A DNA stretch of 64,000 nt from Streptomonospora salina (GTDB lineage: Bacteria > Actinomycetota > Actinomycetes > Streptosporangiales > Streptosporangiaceae), in NCBI RefSeq assembly GCF_014204715.1, contig NZ_JACHLY010000001.1:4920501-4984500 (forward strand), written 5' to 3'. The notes beneath the pieces were generated by a model, which worked only from the letters and a program-made list of their open reading frames with translations, was not told the DNA's origin and ran no database searches. Positions 1-8,108 of this stretch are shown piece after piece (the first letter of the stretch is position 1; each line of letters begins with the position of its first letter). Position numbers and translations under genes: made by a program.

Positions 1-687
1 TTCCCCGCCGACGGCGGCGCCTACCCCGAACCCTTCGATCTGCAGCGCATCCGCGAAGAGCAGCCGCGCGACCAGTGGCCGGTCATGCGCACCTACACCG
101 TGCGCCACTGGGACGCCGACGCGGGTGAGCTGACGGTGGACTTCGTCCACCACGGCGACAAGGGGATCGCGGGGCCGTGGGCCGCGGCGGCCCGCCCGGG
201 AGACGACCTCTACTTTTCCGGGCCCGGCGGTGGCTACGCGCCCGATCCGGCCGCGGATTGGCATCTCCTCGCCGGCGACGAGAGTGCGCTGCCGGCCATC
301 GCGACCGCGCTGGAGAACCTGCCGCGGGGCGCCCGGGCCCGCGTTTTCGTCGAAGTCGCCGGGCCGCAGGAGGAGCAGAAGCTGGAGACCGCCGCCGACG
401 CCTCGATCACCTGGCTGCACCGGGGCTCCGAGGGTGTGGGCGCGCCGCTGGTGCGCGCGGTCGCCGGGATGGAGTTCCCGCCCGGCGACGTCCAGGTGTT
501 CGTGCACGGCGAGGCCGGCTTCGTGAAGGAGTTGCGGCGCGTGCTGCGCACCGAGCGGGGCATCGACCGCGAGCGGCTGTCGATCTCGGGCTACTGGCGC
601 CTGGGCTTGAACGAGGACGGCTGGCAGTCCGCCAAGCGCGAATGGAACCGCGAGGTCGAAGCGGAACAGGAGGGCGCCGAGAGCTGA
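1..687 (+). CDS. Siderophore-interacting protein, 5'-truncated by window edge
   Basis: The frame is open from base 1 to the stop at 687, so 228 codons of a longer gene are visible and the FAD-binding N-terminus lies outside the window. The visible part starts near the end of the FAD domain and contains the motif LLAGDESALPAI (ferredoxin-reductase-like NAD(P) binding in the SIP family) and the family's C-terminal GYWRLGLNEDGW. Members are cytoplasmic flavoproteins that reduce ferric siderophores to release iron. An internal ATG at 85 is not the start, because homology continues upstream of it. The next gene is convergent. Confidence 0.9.
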   Translation, partial: FPADGGAYPEPFDLQRIREEQPRDQWPVMRTYTVRHWDADAGELTVDFVHHGDKGIAGPWAAAARPGDDLYFSGPGGGYAPDPAADWHLLAGDESALPAIATALENLPRGARARVFVEVAGPQEEQKLETAADASITWLHRGSEGVGAPLVRAVAGMEFPPGDVQVFVHGEAGFVKELRRVLRTERGIDRERLSISGYWRLGLNEDGWQSAKREWNREVEAEQEGAES

Positions 688-794
688 GGGCCGGCGGCAC
701 CGGGGCAGGGGCTTCCTGCGGTTCGGGCGGCCGCCGGGCGGGAGCGGCGCCCGCCGCCGCACGGGCCGCTCGATACGGCCGGGCCGCGGGCGCT

Positions 795-1211
795 TCACCG
801 GTCCAGGTAGGTCTCCTGGAGGTGTCGCCACCGTAGCCCGTGCGGCGCGCTCGGGTCGCGTTCGAACACGGCGGTGCAGCGGCGCGAACGCGCGTCGGGA
901 GTCCCGCTGTGCTGTTCGGTGAACGACGCGACGAGCAGGCGCGTGTCCGCGGCCGCGAGGCGGGTGCCGTGTGTCCGGATCCGCAGCCGCTCCGCAGACC
1001 CGTGCGCGCTCCGGACGGATCCGATGACCTGGTCGCGCGTCAGCTCCGCCCCGTCACCGGTGATCAGCGTGAACTCCGGGATGTGGGCGTCGGAGAACGC
1101 CGCGAACTCCTCGGCGGAACACGGGACGGCGCCCGAGAGCCACCCCTGCAGGACCCGGTGCAGGCGCTCGATCTCGGCGGCGCAGGCGTCGGTGGATTCG
1201 GCTTCTCCCAT
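795..1211 (-). CDS. NTF2-fold protein (DUF4440/SnoaL-like), 138 aa
   Basis: This short acidic protein has the length and pattern of the NTF2-like superfamily. A helical N-terminus is followed by a beta-rich half containing RWRHLQETYLDR, which resembles the WR/WRxxxxH ending common in SnoaL/DUF4440 proteins. Such cone-shaped proteins are enzymes or ligand-binding domains, and no catalytic residue set can be assigned from sequence alone. It is a single gene, convergent with the SIP gene. The ATG at 1211 is the only sensible start. I cannot give a specific function. Confidence 0.7.
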   Translation of the reverse strand: MGEAESTDACAAEIERLHRVLQGWLSGAVPCSAEEFAAFSDAHIPEFTLITGDGAELTRDQVIGSVRSAHGSAERLRIRTHGTRLAAADTRLLVASFTEQHSGTPDARSRRCTAVFERDPSAPHGLRWRHLQETYLDR

Positions 1212-1487
1212 GCGGTCAGTGTGCCAGGCCGGGCCCCGGCGCGGAGGCGACCGCGGCGACGCCGGCCGATGCCCCCGGTGCGCCGCCGCTCGGTCCGGGC
1301 GGCAACGCCGATCCGGTCGGCCGGCGCACGGCGGCGCCGGGGACGCGCGGCCACCGGCGCCCGGAACGGGGTCCGGAAAGAAAGCTGCGCGAATCGCGAA
1401 TCGGCTCGGCGGCGGGCGGGCGTCGTGTCCGGCAGTTGCCGTATTCGTCTGCGGTGGCGGAACGCTTTACCGGATGCGTGCCGCACC

Positions 1488-1725
1488 AAGGTCACCCTCG
1501 TCTTCGACCCCGAGGACGTGCGCCGGGTCCTGGACGAGGCGCCGACCCCGGGTTCGTGCTCGGCTACGGCCACCACCGCGCGGAAAACGGCGCGGGCCTG
1601 GTCGGCATGACGACGCACACCGCCTCGATCGCCCCGGTGGGATCCTTGCCGGCGCCGGCCGACTCCGAGCGCTCCGTGCCCGGCACCGAGGTCGCGGTCG
1701 TCTGGGGCGAGCACCCGGGCCCGGC
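1488..1725 (+). pseudogene. Remnant of an aminomethyltransferase-like (GcvT/LigM family) C-terminus
   Basis: Two short blocks match the family's C-terminal barrel. The first, KVTLVFDPEDVRRVL, is in one frame at about 1488-1540. The second is in the +2 frame from about 1553 and includes FVLGYG, GLVGMTTHTASIAPVG and GTEVAVVWGEHPGP. A frameshift near 1545-1555 joins them and there is no start or folate-binding domain. The block ends where an NmrA-like remnant begins in another frame. This is a dead fragment of a folate-dependent demethylase or aminomethyltransferase, as judged by remembered family motifs. Confidence 0.7.
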
Positions 1726-1727
1726 GA

Positions 1728-2462
1728 GAACTGGAAGACGTCGCCGCCCGGATCAGCCCGGTTTCCGGGGAGCCGGTCACCGCCGCGCTGAAAGGCGTCG
1801 ACGCGGCCTTCCTCAACAGCCCTTCGGCCGAGGACGCCGCCGCGCTGCAGATGCGATTCGCCGACCTGGCCCGCGGCGCCGGACTGCACCGGCTCGTGGT
1901 GCTCTCGCAGTACGGCGCGGAAACCGGATCGCCGGTGCGGTTCCTGCGCTGGCACGCCGAAGTCGAAGCACACGTGCGGCGGCTGGGCCTCGACCACACC
2001 GTGCTGCGTCCCAACCTCTACATGCAGGCGCTGCTCGCGTTCGCCGGCACCGTCGCCCAGGGGCGGTTCGCCGCGCCCGTCGGCGGGGCCGCCGTGAGCG
2101 CCGTCGACACCGGGGATATCGCGGAGGCGGCCGCCGCGGTGCTGACCGGCGCGGGGCACACGGGCCGAACGTACACACTGACCGGGCCCCGCGTTGTGAC
2201 CCACGACGGGATCGCCCGGGCGCTGTCCGCCGCCACCGGGCGCGCCGTCACGTTCCGGGACGCGCCCGCCGACCGGTTTGCGGCCGCGTTGGCCGGCGTG
2301 CTTCCGCCGTGGCAGATCGCCGGTCTCGTGGAGGACTACGCCCACTACGCCCGCGGCGAGGCCGCCGACGTGCACACGTCGGTCGCCGATCTCACCGGGC
2401 GCCTCGCACGCGACATCACCGACTTCGCGCGCGACGACGCCGCGGTGTTCGTCCCGGTGTGA
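1728..2462 (+). pseudogene. NmrA-like NAD(P)-binding protein lacking its Rossmann N-terminus
   Basis: The frame reads ELEDVAARISPVSG and then a continuous NmrA/NAD(P)H-azoreductase-like sequence: AALKGVDAAFLNSPS, GLHRLVVLSQYGAETGSP, FLRWHAEVEAHVRRLGLDHT, VLRPNLYMQ and a C-terminal half to the stop. The initial strand with the GxxGxxG dinucleotide loop (about the first 45-50 residues) is missing, and the sequence upstream belongs to a different gene remnant. An ATG at 1851 could give a 203-residue product, but that would lack the cofactor-binding loop. It is therefore read as a broken gene. Confidence 0.7.
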
Positions 2463-2521
2463 CGCCCCGCGCGATCGTCGCGGCGGCCGCTTGGGCGTAC
2501 GTCCCGGCCGTGCGGCGCGAA

Positions 2522-3721
2522 TCAGGCCGGTGCTCCGTCGGGCAGCCACAGGTCCGGGCCGAAGACCTCGTAGTGGATGGAGTGCGCGGGCACGCCGGCG
2601 CGCAGCAGTTGCGTGCGGACGTCGCGCATGAACGGCAGCGGGCCGCACATGTAGACCTCCGGGGCCTCGGGAAGCGCCACCTCGGACAGGTCCATGCGGC
2701 CCTGCCGGTGCGCGCCGGCCGCGTCGTGCTCGTACCAGACGGCGCTGTCGGCGCGGGGGAGGCGGCCGAGGGCCTCCTCGGTGTCGGCGCGCAGCGCGTG
2801 GGTGCCGGGGGAGCGGTCGGCGTGCAGCAGGAGCACCCGCCGGGTGGAGCGGGCGTCGGCGAGGGCGTTGAGCATGCCGACCACCGGCGTGCATCCGATC
2901 CCGGCGGAGACCAGGACGAGGGGGCGGTCGCCGCCGGCGGGCGTCACGTCGCCGGCGGGGATGGAGACGCTGAGGGCGTCGCCGGCGCCGACCGCGGTGT
3001 GGATGCGGGTGGAGACCTCCCCGGCGGGCTCGTCCGCGGTCGCGTCCGTGCGCTTGACGGTGATCCGGATCCGCTCGCCGTCGCTGTGGGAGACCGAGTA
3101 CTGCCGGGCCTGGTGCACGCCGTCGGGCAGGCGCGTGCGCACGCTGACGTACTGCCCGGGGCGCACCTCGGGAACGGGTGCGCCGTCGGCCGGCCGGAGC
3201 GCCAGGGAGACGACGTCGTCGGTCTCGGCCCGGCGCTCGGCGACCTCCCACCGGCGCCACGCGGAGTGCCCGTCGACGCCCGAACGCGCGTAGAGGCGGG
3301 CCTCCTGGGCGATCAGCGCACCCGCCATCAGCCAGTAGACCTCGTCCCAGGCCGCGACCACGTCGGGTGTGGCGGCGTCGCCGAGCACGTGGGCGATCGC
3401 GCCGAACAGGTACGTGTGCACCACCACGTACTGGTCCTCGGTGACGCCCAGGGAGACGTGCTTGTGGGCGATGCGCGACAGGAGCGCGTCGGGGCGCTGA
3501 TCAGGGTGGTCCACCAGGGCCGAGGCGAAGGCGGCGATCGCGCCCGCCAGGGCCCTGCGCTGTTCGCCGTTGGCCTGGTTGGCCCGGTTGAACAGACCGT
3601 CCAGGAGTTCGGGGCGGTCGGCGAACATCGTGTCGTAGAACCGGGCGGTGACGGCGTCGAGGGATCGGGCCAGCACGGGAAGGGTGGCCCGGACGGTCGC
3701 GGCGGACTCCTCGGAAAGCAT
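2522..3721 (-). CDS. hmp: Flavohemoprotein, nitric oxide dioxygenase
   Basis: The 399-residue length is standard for the family. Domain order is globin (about 1-140, with proximal His88 in HKHVSLGV), an FAD domain with RQYSVS, then an NAD domain with VSAGIGCTPVVGM and the C-terminal YMCGPLPFM...HYEVFGP. It converts NO and O2 to nitrate using NADPH in the cytoplasm. The ATG at 3721 is chosen over upstream in-frame codons because GGAGGT precedes it at good spacing. The gene lies just downstream of nsrR on the same strand, and a palindrome sits 45 bp before its start, so NsrR control is expected. Confidence 0.95.
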   Translation of the reverse strand: MLSEESAATVRATLPVLARSLDAVTARFYDTMFADRPELLDGLFNRANQANGEQRRALAGAIAAFASALVDHPDQRPDALLSRIAHKHVSLGVTEDQYVVVHTYLFGAIAHVLGDAATPDVVAAWDEVYWLMAGALIAQEARLYARSGVDGHSAWRRWEVAERRAETDDVVSLALRPADGAPVPEVRPGQYVSVRTRLPDGVHQARQYSVSHSDGERIRITVKRTDATADEPAGEVSTRIHTAVGAGDALSVSIPAGDVTPAGGDRPLVLVSAGIGCTPVVGMLNALADARSTRRVLLLHADRSPGTHALRADTEEALGRLPRADSAVWYEHDAAGAHRQGRMDLSEVALPEAPEVYMCGPLPFMRDVRTQLLRAGVPAHSIHYEVFGPDLWLPDGAPA

Positions 3722-3765
3722 GGGACCTCCATCGGCCGCGGGCGCCGGGGGTGTCCGCGCCCGCA

Positions 3766-3794
3766 TTTAATTTGCATCCGAGATGCATATTAAA
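3766..3794. promoter_or_regulatory. Probable NsrR operator upstream of hmp
   Basis: A 29-bp AT-rich inverted repeat lies in GC-rich DNA. The left arm TTTAATTTGCATC and right arm GATGCATATTAAA are separated by CGA, and 12 of 13 positions pair. It sits in the 92-bp gap between nsrR and hmp. Its two A/T-rich half sites with an ATGCAT-like core fit what is known of actinobacterial NsrR sites, though I recall only the general form. No comparable repeat was seen upstream of nsrR itself. Confidence 0.75.
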
Positions 3795-3813
3795 GTGTCC
3801 GCGGGAGCCCCCT

Positions 3814-4275
3814 TCACCGGGGTGCCGCATCGCCGTCTGCGACCGCGGTACCCAGGGAGACCAGGATTTCGCGCGTGGGCGAGGCGGCCAGGTCCTGCAC
3901 GGTGATCCCGTCCAGGGACGCGAAGAACGCCTCTTGGGCCTCCCATAGCGCCCGGCGCAGCCGGCACGCCGCCCGCAGCGGGCACGGCGGGTCGTCCGTG
4001 CAGCCCACCACGTCGCCCGCACCCTCCAGTTCCCGCACGACCGCTCCCACCGAGGCCTGCCGCCCCGCGCCGGTGAGCCGCAGTCCGCCGCCGCGGCCGC
4101 GGCGCGCCTCGATCAGCCCGAGTTCGGACAGCCGGGCGACCGCCTTGGCGGTGTGAGCGTAGGAGACCGCGAGCATGTCCGCGGCGGCCCGCGTGGTGAG
4201 CCGCTCGCCCTCCCCGGCCACGGCCAGCCGCATGACCAGGCGCAGGGAGACGTCGGTGAATTCGGTCAAGCGCAT
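3814..4275 (-). CDS. nsrR: Rrf2-family NO-sensing repressor NsrR
   Basis: The protein has 153 residues with an Rrf2 winged helix (about 1-60: MRLTEFTDVSLRLVM...TTRAAADMLAVSY) and three cysteines, Cys92, Cys98 and Cys104, spaced exactly as the Fe-S ligands of Streptomyces NsrR (C-x5-C-x5-C). Family members carry an iron-sulfur cluster that reacts with NO and releases DNA. Its position directly ahead of the NO dioxygenase gene, with the palindrome between, supports hmp as the target. The first ATG at 4275 begins the conserved RLTEF segment. Confidence 0.92.
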   Translation of the reverse strand: MRLTEFTDVSLRLVMRLAVAGEGERLTTRAAADMLAVSYAHTAKAVARLSELGLIEARRGRGGGLRLTGAGRQASVGAVVRELEGAGDVVGCTDDPPCPLRAACRLRRALWEAQEAFFASLDGITVQDLAASPTREILVSLGTAVADGDAAPR

Positions 4276-4456
4276 GCTTCACGATAGGCCGCCGCCTGCG
4301 ACGAGTCCGAACCGCCCACGGGATGCGCCCCCGCGGCCGCTCCGCGCCGCCGGAGCCGGGCGGTCGCCTCGCCGGTCCGCGCGGCGACCCGAGCGGCACC
4401 GCCCCGGCGCCCCCGCCGGGCGGCGAAGGCGGAGGGCGGAACGCCCCCGGATCCCC

Positions 4457-5167
4457 TCAGGGCCCGGGCGGCCGCTCCTCGAACGCCGCCTGCGGGCCCG
4501 CGGTGTGCCCGCCGACGCGGCGGCCGGTGACCCCGTCGGCCTCGATGCGGACCCAGGCGTGGCGGTCGCCGCCCGCCCACGGGCGCAGGGCGTGTCGCTC
4601 CCGCAGCGCCGCCAGTTCGCCCTCGTCCTCGACGAGGCGGGCGCGCCCGGCCACGAGTACGCTCCACCCCTCGCTCATGGCGTCGTCGATCCGGTCGACC
4701 TGGAAGCTCATCGGCCCGGAGGCGTTCCGGGCGATGATCCCGCCGGCGGCGGTGCGCACGACCACGGCGTCGCCGTCGAGGGCGTAGTTGACCGGAAGCA
4801 CGGTCGGAGGGGCGCCGGCGGCAGTGGTGAACGCCACGCGCCCGACTCCGGCGGGACCGATCAGCTCCCGGCTCTCCTCGGCGGTCAGCGTGTGGATCTC
4901 CGGTTCGGGCACGGCGGTCGCGGCGGCGCCCGGCGGGGTGTCGGTGTCGGCGCCCAGCAGGTGTTCCGGGGACGTGTGCAACGCCTGCGACAGCCGGTAC
5001 AGCGATTCCCGGCTCAAGCGCGCCGGGTGCCGCTCCAGATATCGCACGTACCCCGGGTCCATACCGGCGCGTTCGGCCACCTCGGCTCGTGTGAATCCCA
5101 GATCCGAGCGGCGCCGGGTGATACGGCGGGCCATGTCGCCGCCGTCGGTGCTGTGGGGTTCGTTCAT
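4457..5167 (-). CDS. XRE helix-turn-helix fused to a pyridoxamine-5'-phosphate-oxidase-like domain
   Basis: Of 236 residues, about 11-70 form a Cro/XRE-type helix-turn-helix (RRSDLGFTRAEVAERAGMDP...YLERHPARLSRESLYRLSQAL). Residues about 95-225 form a split-barrel flavin/F420-binding domain of the PPOX class (GRVAFTTAAG...PVNYALDGDAVVVRT...SFQVDRID). This fusion is common in actinomycetes and is often labelled as a regulator of unknown ligand; a flavin or F420-sensing role is only an inference. ATG at 5167 has GTAGGG upstream, and an in-frame ATG at 5134 is an alternative. It is divergent from the universal stress gene. Confidence 0.85.
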   Translation of the reverse strand: MNEPHSTDGGDMARRITRRRSDLGFTRAEVAERAGMDPGYVRYLERHPARLSRESLYRLSQALHTSPEHLLGADTDTPPGAAATAVPEPEIHTLTAEESRELIGPAGVGRVAFTTAAGAPPTVLPVNYALDGDAVVVRTAAGGIIARNASGPMSFQVDRIDDAMSEGWSVLVAGRARLVEDEGELAALRERHALRPWAGGDRHAWVRIEADGVTGRRVGGHTAGPQAAFEERPPGP

Positions 5168-5517
5168 CGCCCTACCTCTGCCTTCCCCGTTCCTGCTGCT
5201 CGACGCGGCCTCCGCCCGCACGCCGACGGCGGGCGCGGGGCCCTGGAGTGCCGGGCCCGTGACCCGGGACCGAAACCACCGGTCCGCTGCCCGGAATCGG
5301 GCCGGATGGCACGTGGCTGCGGACCGGAGGCCGCCGATGTGCGGCAAGGGCGCACGCATGCCGGCCCCCGCCGCAGGAAAGCACGCAGGGGAGGGCGGCC
5401 CCGGGGAGGAGACGGCCACGGAATCCGGGCGGAGCCCCGCCGGTGCGCGCGTGCGCGGAACCCGCGCCGCGGACCGGGCCGACGCCACCGCCGCGGTACA
5501 GGGGGAGGGACCGTACG
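5168..5517. other. Divergent intergenic region, no gene seen
   Basis: About 350 bp separate the XRE/PPOX gene (leftward) from the universal stress protein gene (rightward). No frame shows a recognisable protein or strong inverted repeat. The region presumably holds both promoters. A GGGGGAGGGA stretch just before 5518 serves as ribosome-binding site for the stress gene. Confidence 0.6.
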
Positions 5518-6480
5518 ATGAGCGATACCACGAACACGGACAACCGTACCGAGGCCGCCGGCGTCGTGGTGGGCATGGACGGCTCGGCCGCGAGCCGGAC
5601 GGCCCTGGATTGGGCGGCCCGCGCGGCCGCCGACCGCGCCCTGCCGCTGACCGTGCTGCACGCGCTGAGCATGCCCCTGGTCGCGGTTCCGTTCGGGCAC
5701 GCGGTGCGGATAACGCCCCCGCCCGAAACCGCCGACCACGCCACGCGCCTGCTGGAGGGCGCCGTCGACCGCGTCGGCCGGATCCACCCGGGACTCGACG
5801 TGCGCACCGAGGTCTCCTCCCTCAGCTCCGCCCACGCTCTACTGGCCGCAGCGCGCCGGGCGGCGATGGTGGTCGTGGGCTCACGCGGCCTGGGCGGCGT
5901 CGCATCGGCCTTTTTGGGTGCGGTGGGCGTCCGCGTCAGCGCGCATGCGCCCTGCCCCGTCGCGGTGGTCCCGGAACCGCGCGAGGACGCCGGCGGCGAG
6001 CGGGAAGGCGAGTGGCGACGGCGCGGCCGTGTGGTGGTGGGGATGGACGGATCCGCCGGTTCCGACGGCGCTCTGCGGTTCGCCCTGGACCACGCCTCGC
6101 GTACGGGCGCCGAACTCGTCGCCGTACACGCGTGGCTGATATCGGCGCCCATCGACGCCGCAGCCCTCACGGACCCCTCCTACGTCGCCGAGCACCGGCG
6201 CGCCGCCGACCGCGCCGAGACGCACGTACGCACCACGGTGGAACAGGCCCGCACTCCCGAGACCGCCGACGTTCCGGTCCGGTCAGCCGTGGTCGAGGAC
6301 CACCCCGCCCACGCCCTGCTCACCGAAGGCGCCGGGGCCGCCCTCATCGTCGTGGGCTCGCGCGGGCGCGGCGGCTTCGCGGGTCTGCTGCTGGGGTCGG
6401 TGAGCCAGGCGGTGCTCCACCACGCCCCGGCGCCGGTCGTGGTGACGCGGCCCCGGGAGTCGGGAGCCGACACCGCGTGA
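5518..6480 (+). CDS. Tandem-domain universal stress protein (UspA family)
   Basis: The protein has 320 residues with two UspA domains, about 15-155 and 170-315. Each ends in the ATP-binding signature: VVGSRGLGGVASAFLGAVG in the first and VVGSRGRGGFAGLLLGSVS in the second (G-2x-G-9x-G-S/T type). Each also has the N-terminal VVVGMDGS strand with its nucleotide-contacting Asp. Tandem Usp proteins of this kind are cytoplasmic ATP-binding stress or dormancy proteins in actinobacteria. ATG at 5518 is preferred because a purine-rich GGGGGAGGGA precedes it and homology starts just after. Confidence 0.92.
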   Translation: MSDTTNTDNRTEAAGVVVGMDGSAASRTALDWAARAAADRALPLTVLHALSMPLVAVPFGHAVRITPPPETADHATRLLEGAVDRVGRIHPGLDVRTEVSSLSSAHALLAAARRAAMVVVGSRGLGGVASAFLGAVGVRVSAHAPCPVAVVPEPREDAGGEREGEWRRRGRVVVGMDGSAGSDGALRFALDHASRTGAELVAVHAWLISAPIDAAALTDPSYVAEHRRAADRAETHVRTTVEQARTPETADVPVRSAVVEDHPAHALLTEGAGAALIVVGSRGRGGFAGLLLGSVSQAVLHHAPAPVVVTRPRESGADTA

Positions 6481-6689
6481 CCGGACGCCGTCGGTACCCG
6501 GATTGCGCGCAGCCCGCACCCGGCGGCTCCCCGCGGCGTGCGCCCGGCGCGGAACCGCCCGCCGGCCCGCATCCCGCCCCCGGATCGGGTTTGCGGCGGA
6601 GGGATCCGCGGAATGCGGGAAGGAACCGGTGGTGAGGGGGCATCATGGTGCTGCACGCGAACCCGCGCGCGGCCCGCCGGCGCTCGCGC

Positions 6690-7220
6690 GTTCCCACCGT
6701 GGTCCTGCGTGCCGCCGTGATCCTGGGGTCGGGTTCGGCGTCCTTCGAGATGCTGCGCCACCTGACCGAGCGCCTGCCGGTCATGACCACGCCGCGCCGG
6801 GTCTCCACCCGGGTCCAGCCGATCGCGGTGCGCGATGTGCTCCGGCTGCTCGTGGCCGCGCTGCGGCTGCCCGCCGAGACCGACCGCACCTTCGACATCG
6901 GCGGCCCCGATGTCCTCACCTGTGCCCGGATGGTCCAGCGCTTCGCGCGCCTGGCCAGGCTGAGGCCGCGGCTGATCGTTCCGGTCCCCGTGCTTACACC
7001 CGGGCTGTCGAGCCTGTGGGTGGGACTGGTGACGCCGGTGCCGGGCGCCGTCGCCCGCCCGCTCATCGAGTCGCTGCGCAACGAGGCCACCTGCGGCGAG
7101 AACGACCTCGCCGGCCTGCTCGGCGACGACGACCGTCTCGGGTACGACCAGGCCGTCGAACTGGCCTTGAGCCGGGTGCGCGAAGCCGAGGTCGACACCC
7201 GCTGGTCGTCGGCGGCGTGG
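6690..7220 (+). pseudogene. SDR / NAD(P)H-binding family remnant, both ends lost
   Basis: An open stretch encodes VPTVVLRAAVILGSGSASFE, MTTPRRVSTRVQPIAVRDVL, FDIGGPDVLT and LIVPVPVLTPGLSSLWVGLV, and ends around REAEVDTRWSSAAW. These are internal motifs of a larger actinobacterial epimerase-type protein that normally has an N-terminal Rossmann loop and a C-terminal DUF2867-like domain. Both are missing. The frame happens to stay open into the next real gene, but the 345 bp between show no homology. A translated fragment is possible; a working enzyme is unlikely. Confidence 0.65.
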
Positions 7221-7565
7221 GCCTGCGAGCGCCGTCGAGGCGCAGGAGCGTCCGGCCGACCGGCGGCAGCCCCGGCCGTCGTCGCGGGTGCACCGGGCCG
7301 GGCCGAGCCGAGCCGGGACGCGGTGCGCCCCACCGCCGGAACGGTGCTCCCCCACTGCGGTCGCCACCGGGCAGACCCCGTCTCGCCTGCTATGACGCCA
7401 CACCTTCGGGCGACACCGGTGCGCCGCGTGGGAGCCGGGCAGCGGCAGTGCCGGCCGCGGCGGCATCCGCACCGGCGGCGGGAGAGAGCCCGCGCGGCGG
7501 CGCCGTCGCCGGTTAGCGCCGTCGGCCCCGCGGGTAGGGGCGCTTCTGCGCGGGAGGAGTATTCG
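7221..7565. other. Spacer between SDR remnant and DUF2231 gene
   Basis: About 345 bp of high-GC sequence holds no recognisable protein in any frame. One frame stays open throughout, which is common by chance at this base composition. The last bases, GGGAGGAGT, form the ribosome-binding site of the next gene. I see no repeat or RNA element. Confidence 0.55.
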
Positions 7566-8018
7566 ATGACTCACGAGCCGACGCCCAGCCGTGCGGCGGT
7601 CAAGGGGCACCCCGTCCATCCGATGCTGGTCGCGCTGCCGATCGGCCTGATCGTCGCCGCATTGGCCGCGGACATCGGGTACGTGGCCGAAGGGTCCCCG
7701 GCCTGGGCCTCGGCCGGCGTGTGGCTGGTCGGCGGCGGCCTTTTCAGCGGCCTGGCAGCAGCCGTGCCCGGTCTCGTGGATTTCATCGGAGTCCGGAAGA
7801 TCCGCAAGAGCGCGGCGGCGCTGCGGCACGGAGCCGCCAACGGCGTCGTGCTGGTTCTGCTCCTGGTCACGTTTCTGCTGCGGATTCCCGATCCGGAAGG
7901 CGCGGTGCTGCCGACGGGGCTGATGCTTACGGCGCTCAGCACGGCGATTCTCGGGTACGCGGGGTGGCTCGGCGGTGAGCTCTCCTTCAGGCGCATGTTC
8001 GGCGTCGACCCGTCGTAG
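7566..8018 (+). CDS. DUF2231 membrane protein, 150 aa
   Basis: The N-terminus RAAVKGHPVHPMLVALPIGL is the hallmark of DUF2231, whose conserved HPxHP lies at the start of the first membrane helix. Four hydrophobic segments follow at about 21-40, 48-68, 88-105 and 115-135. The function of the family is unknown; members are small inner-membrane proteins, some near cytochrome genes, and paired His residues suggest metal or haem contact. ATG at 7566 follows GGAGGAG at good spacing. No operon partner is visible. Confidence 0.85.
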   Translation: MTHEPTPSRAAVKGHPVHPMLVALPIGLIVAALAADIGYVAEGSPAWASAGVWLVGGGLFSGLAAAVPGLVDFIGVRKIRKSAAALRHGAANGVVLVLLLVTFLLRIPDPEGAVLPTGLMLTALSTAILGYAGWLGGELSFRRMFGVDPS

Positions 8019-8108
8019 CAGGAGGCGCAGCGGCGGTGCACCGCATCTCGCCCGCATCGGACGATGCGGGGGACGGGAGCCGCACCCGGCCGGCGGAGGA
8101 TGCTCCGG

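Noticed and set aside
6645-8018. One long open frame joining the SDR remnant to the DUF2231 protein
   Set aside because: The linking 345 bp have no homology, and a strong ribosome-binding site and ATG mark the DUF2231 start at 7566. The shared frame is coincidence.
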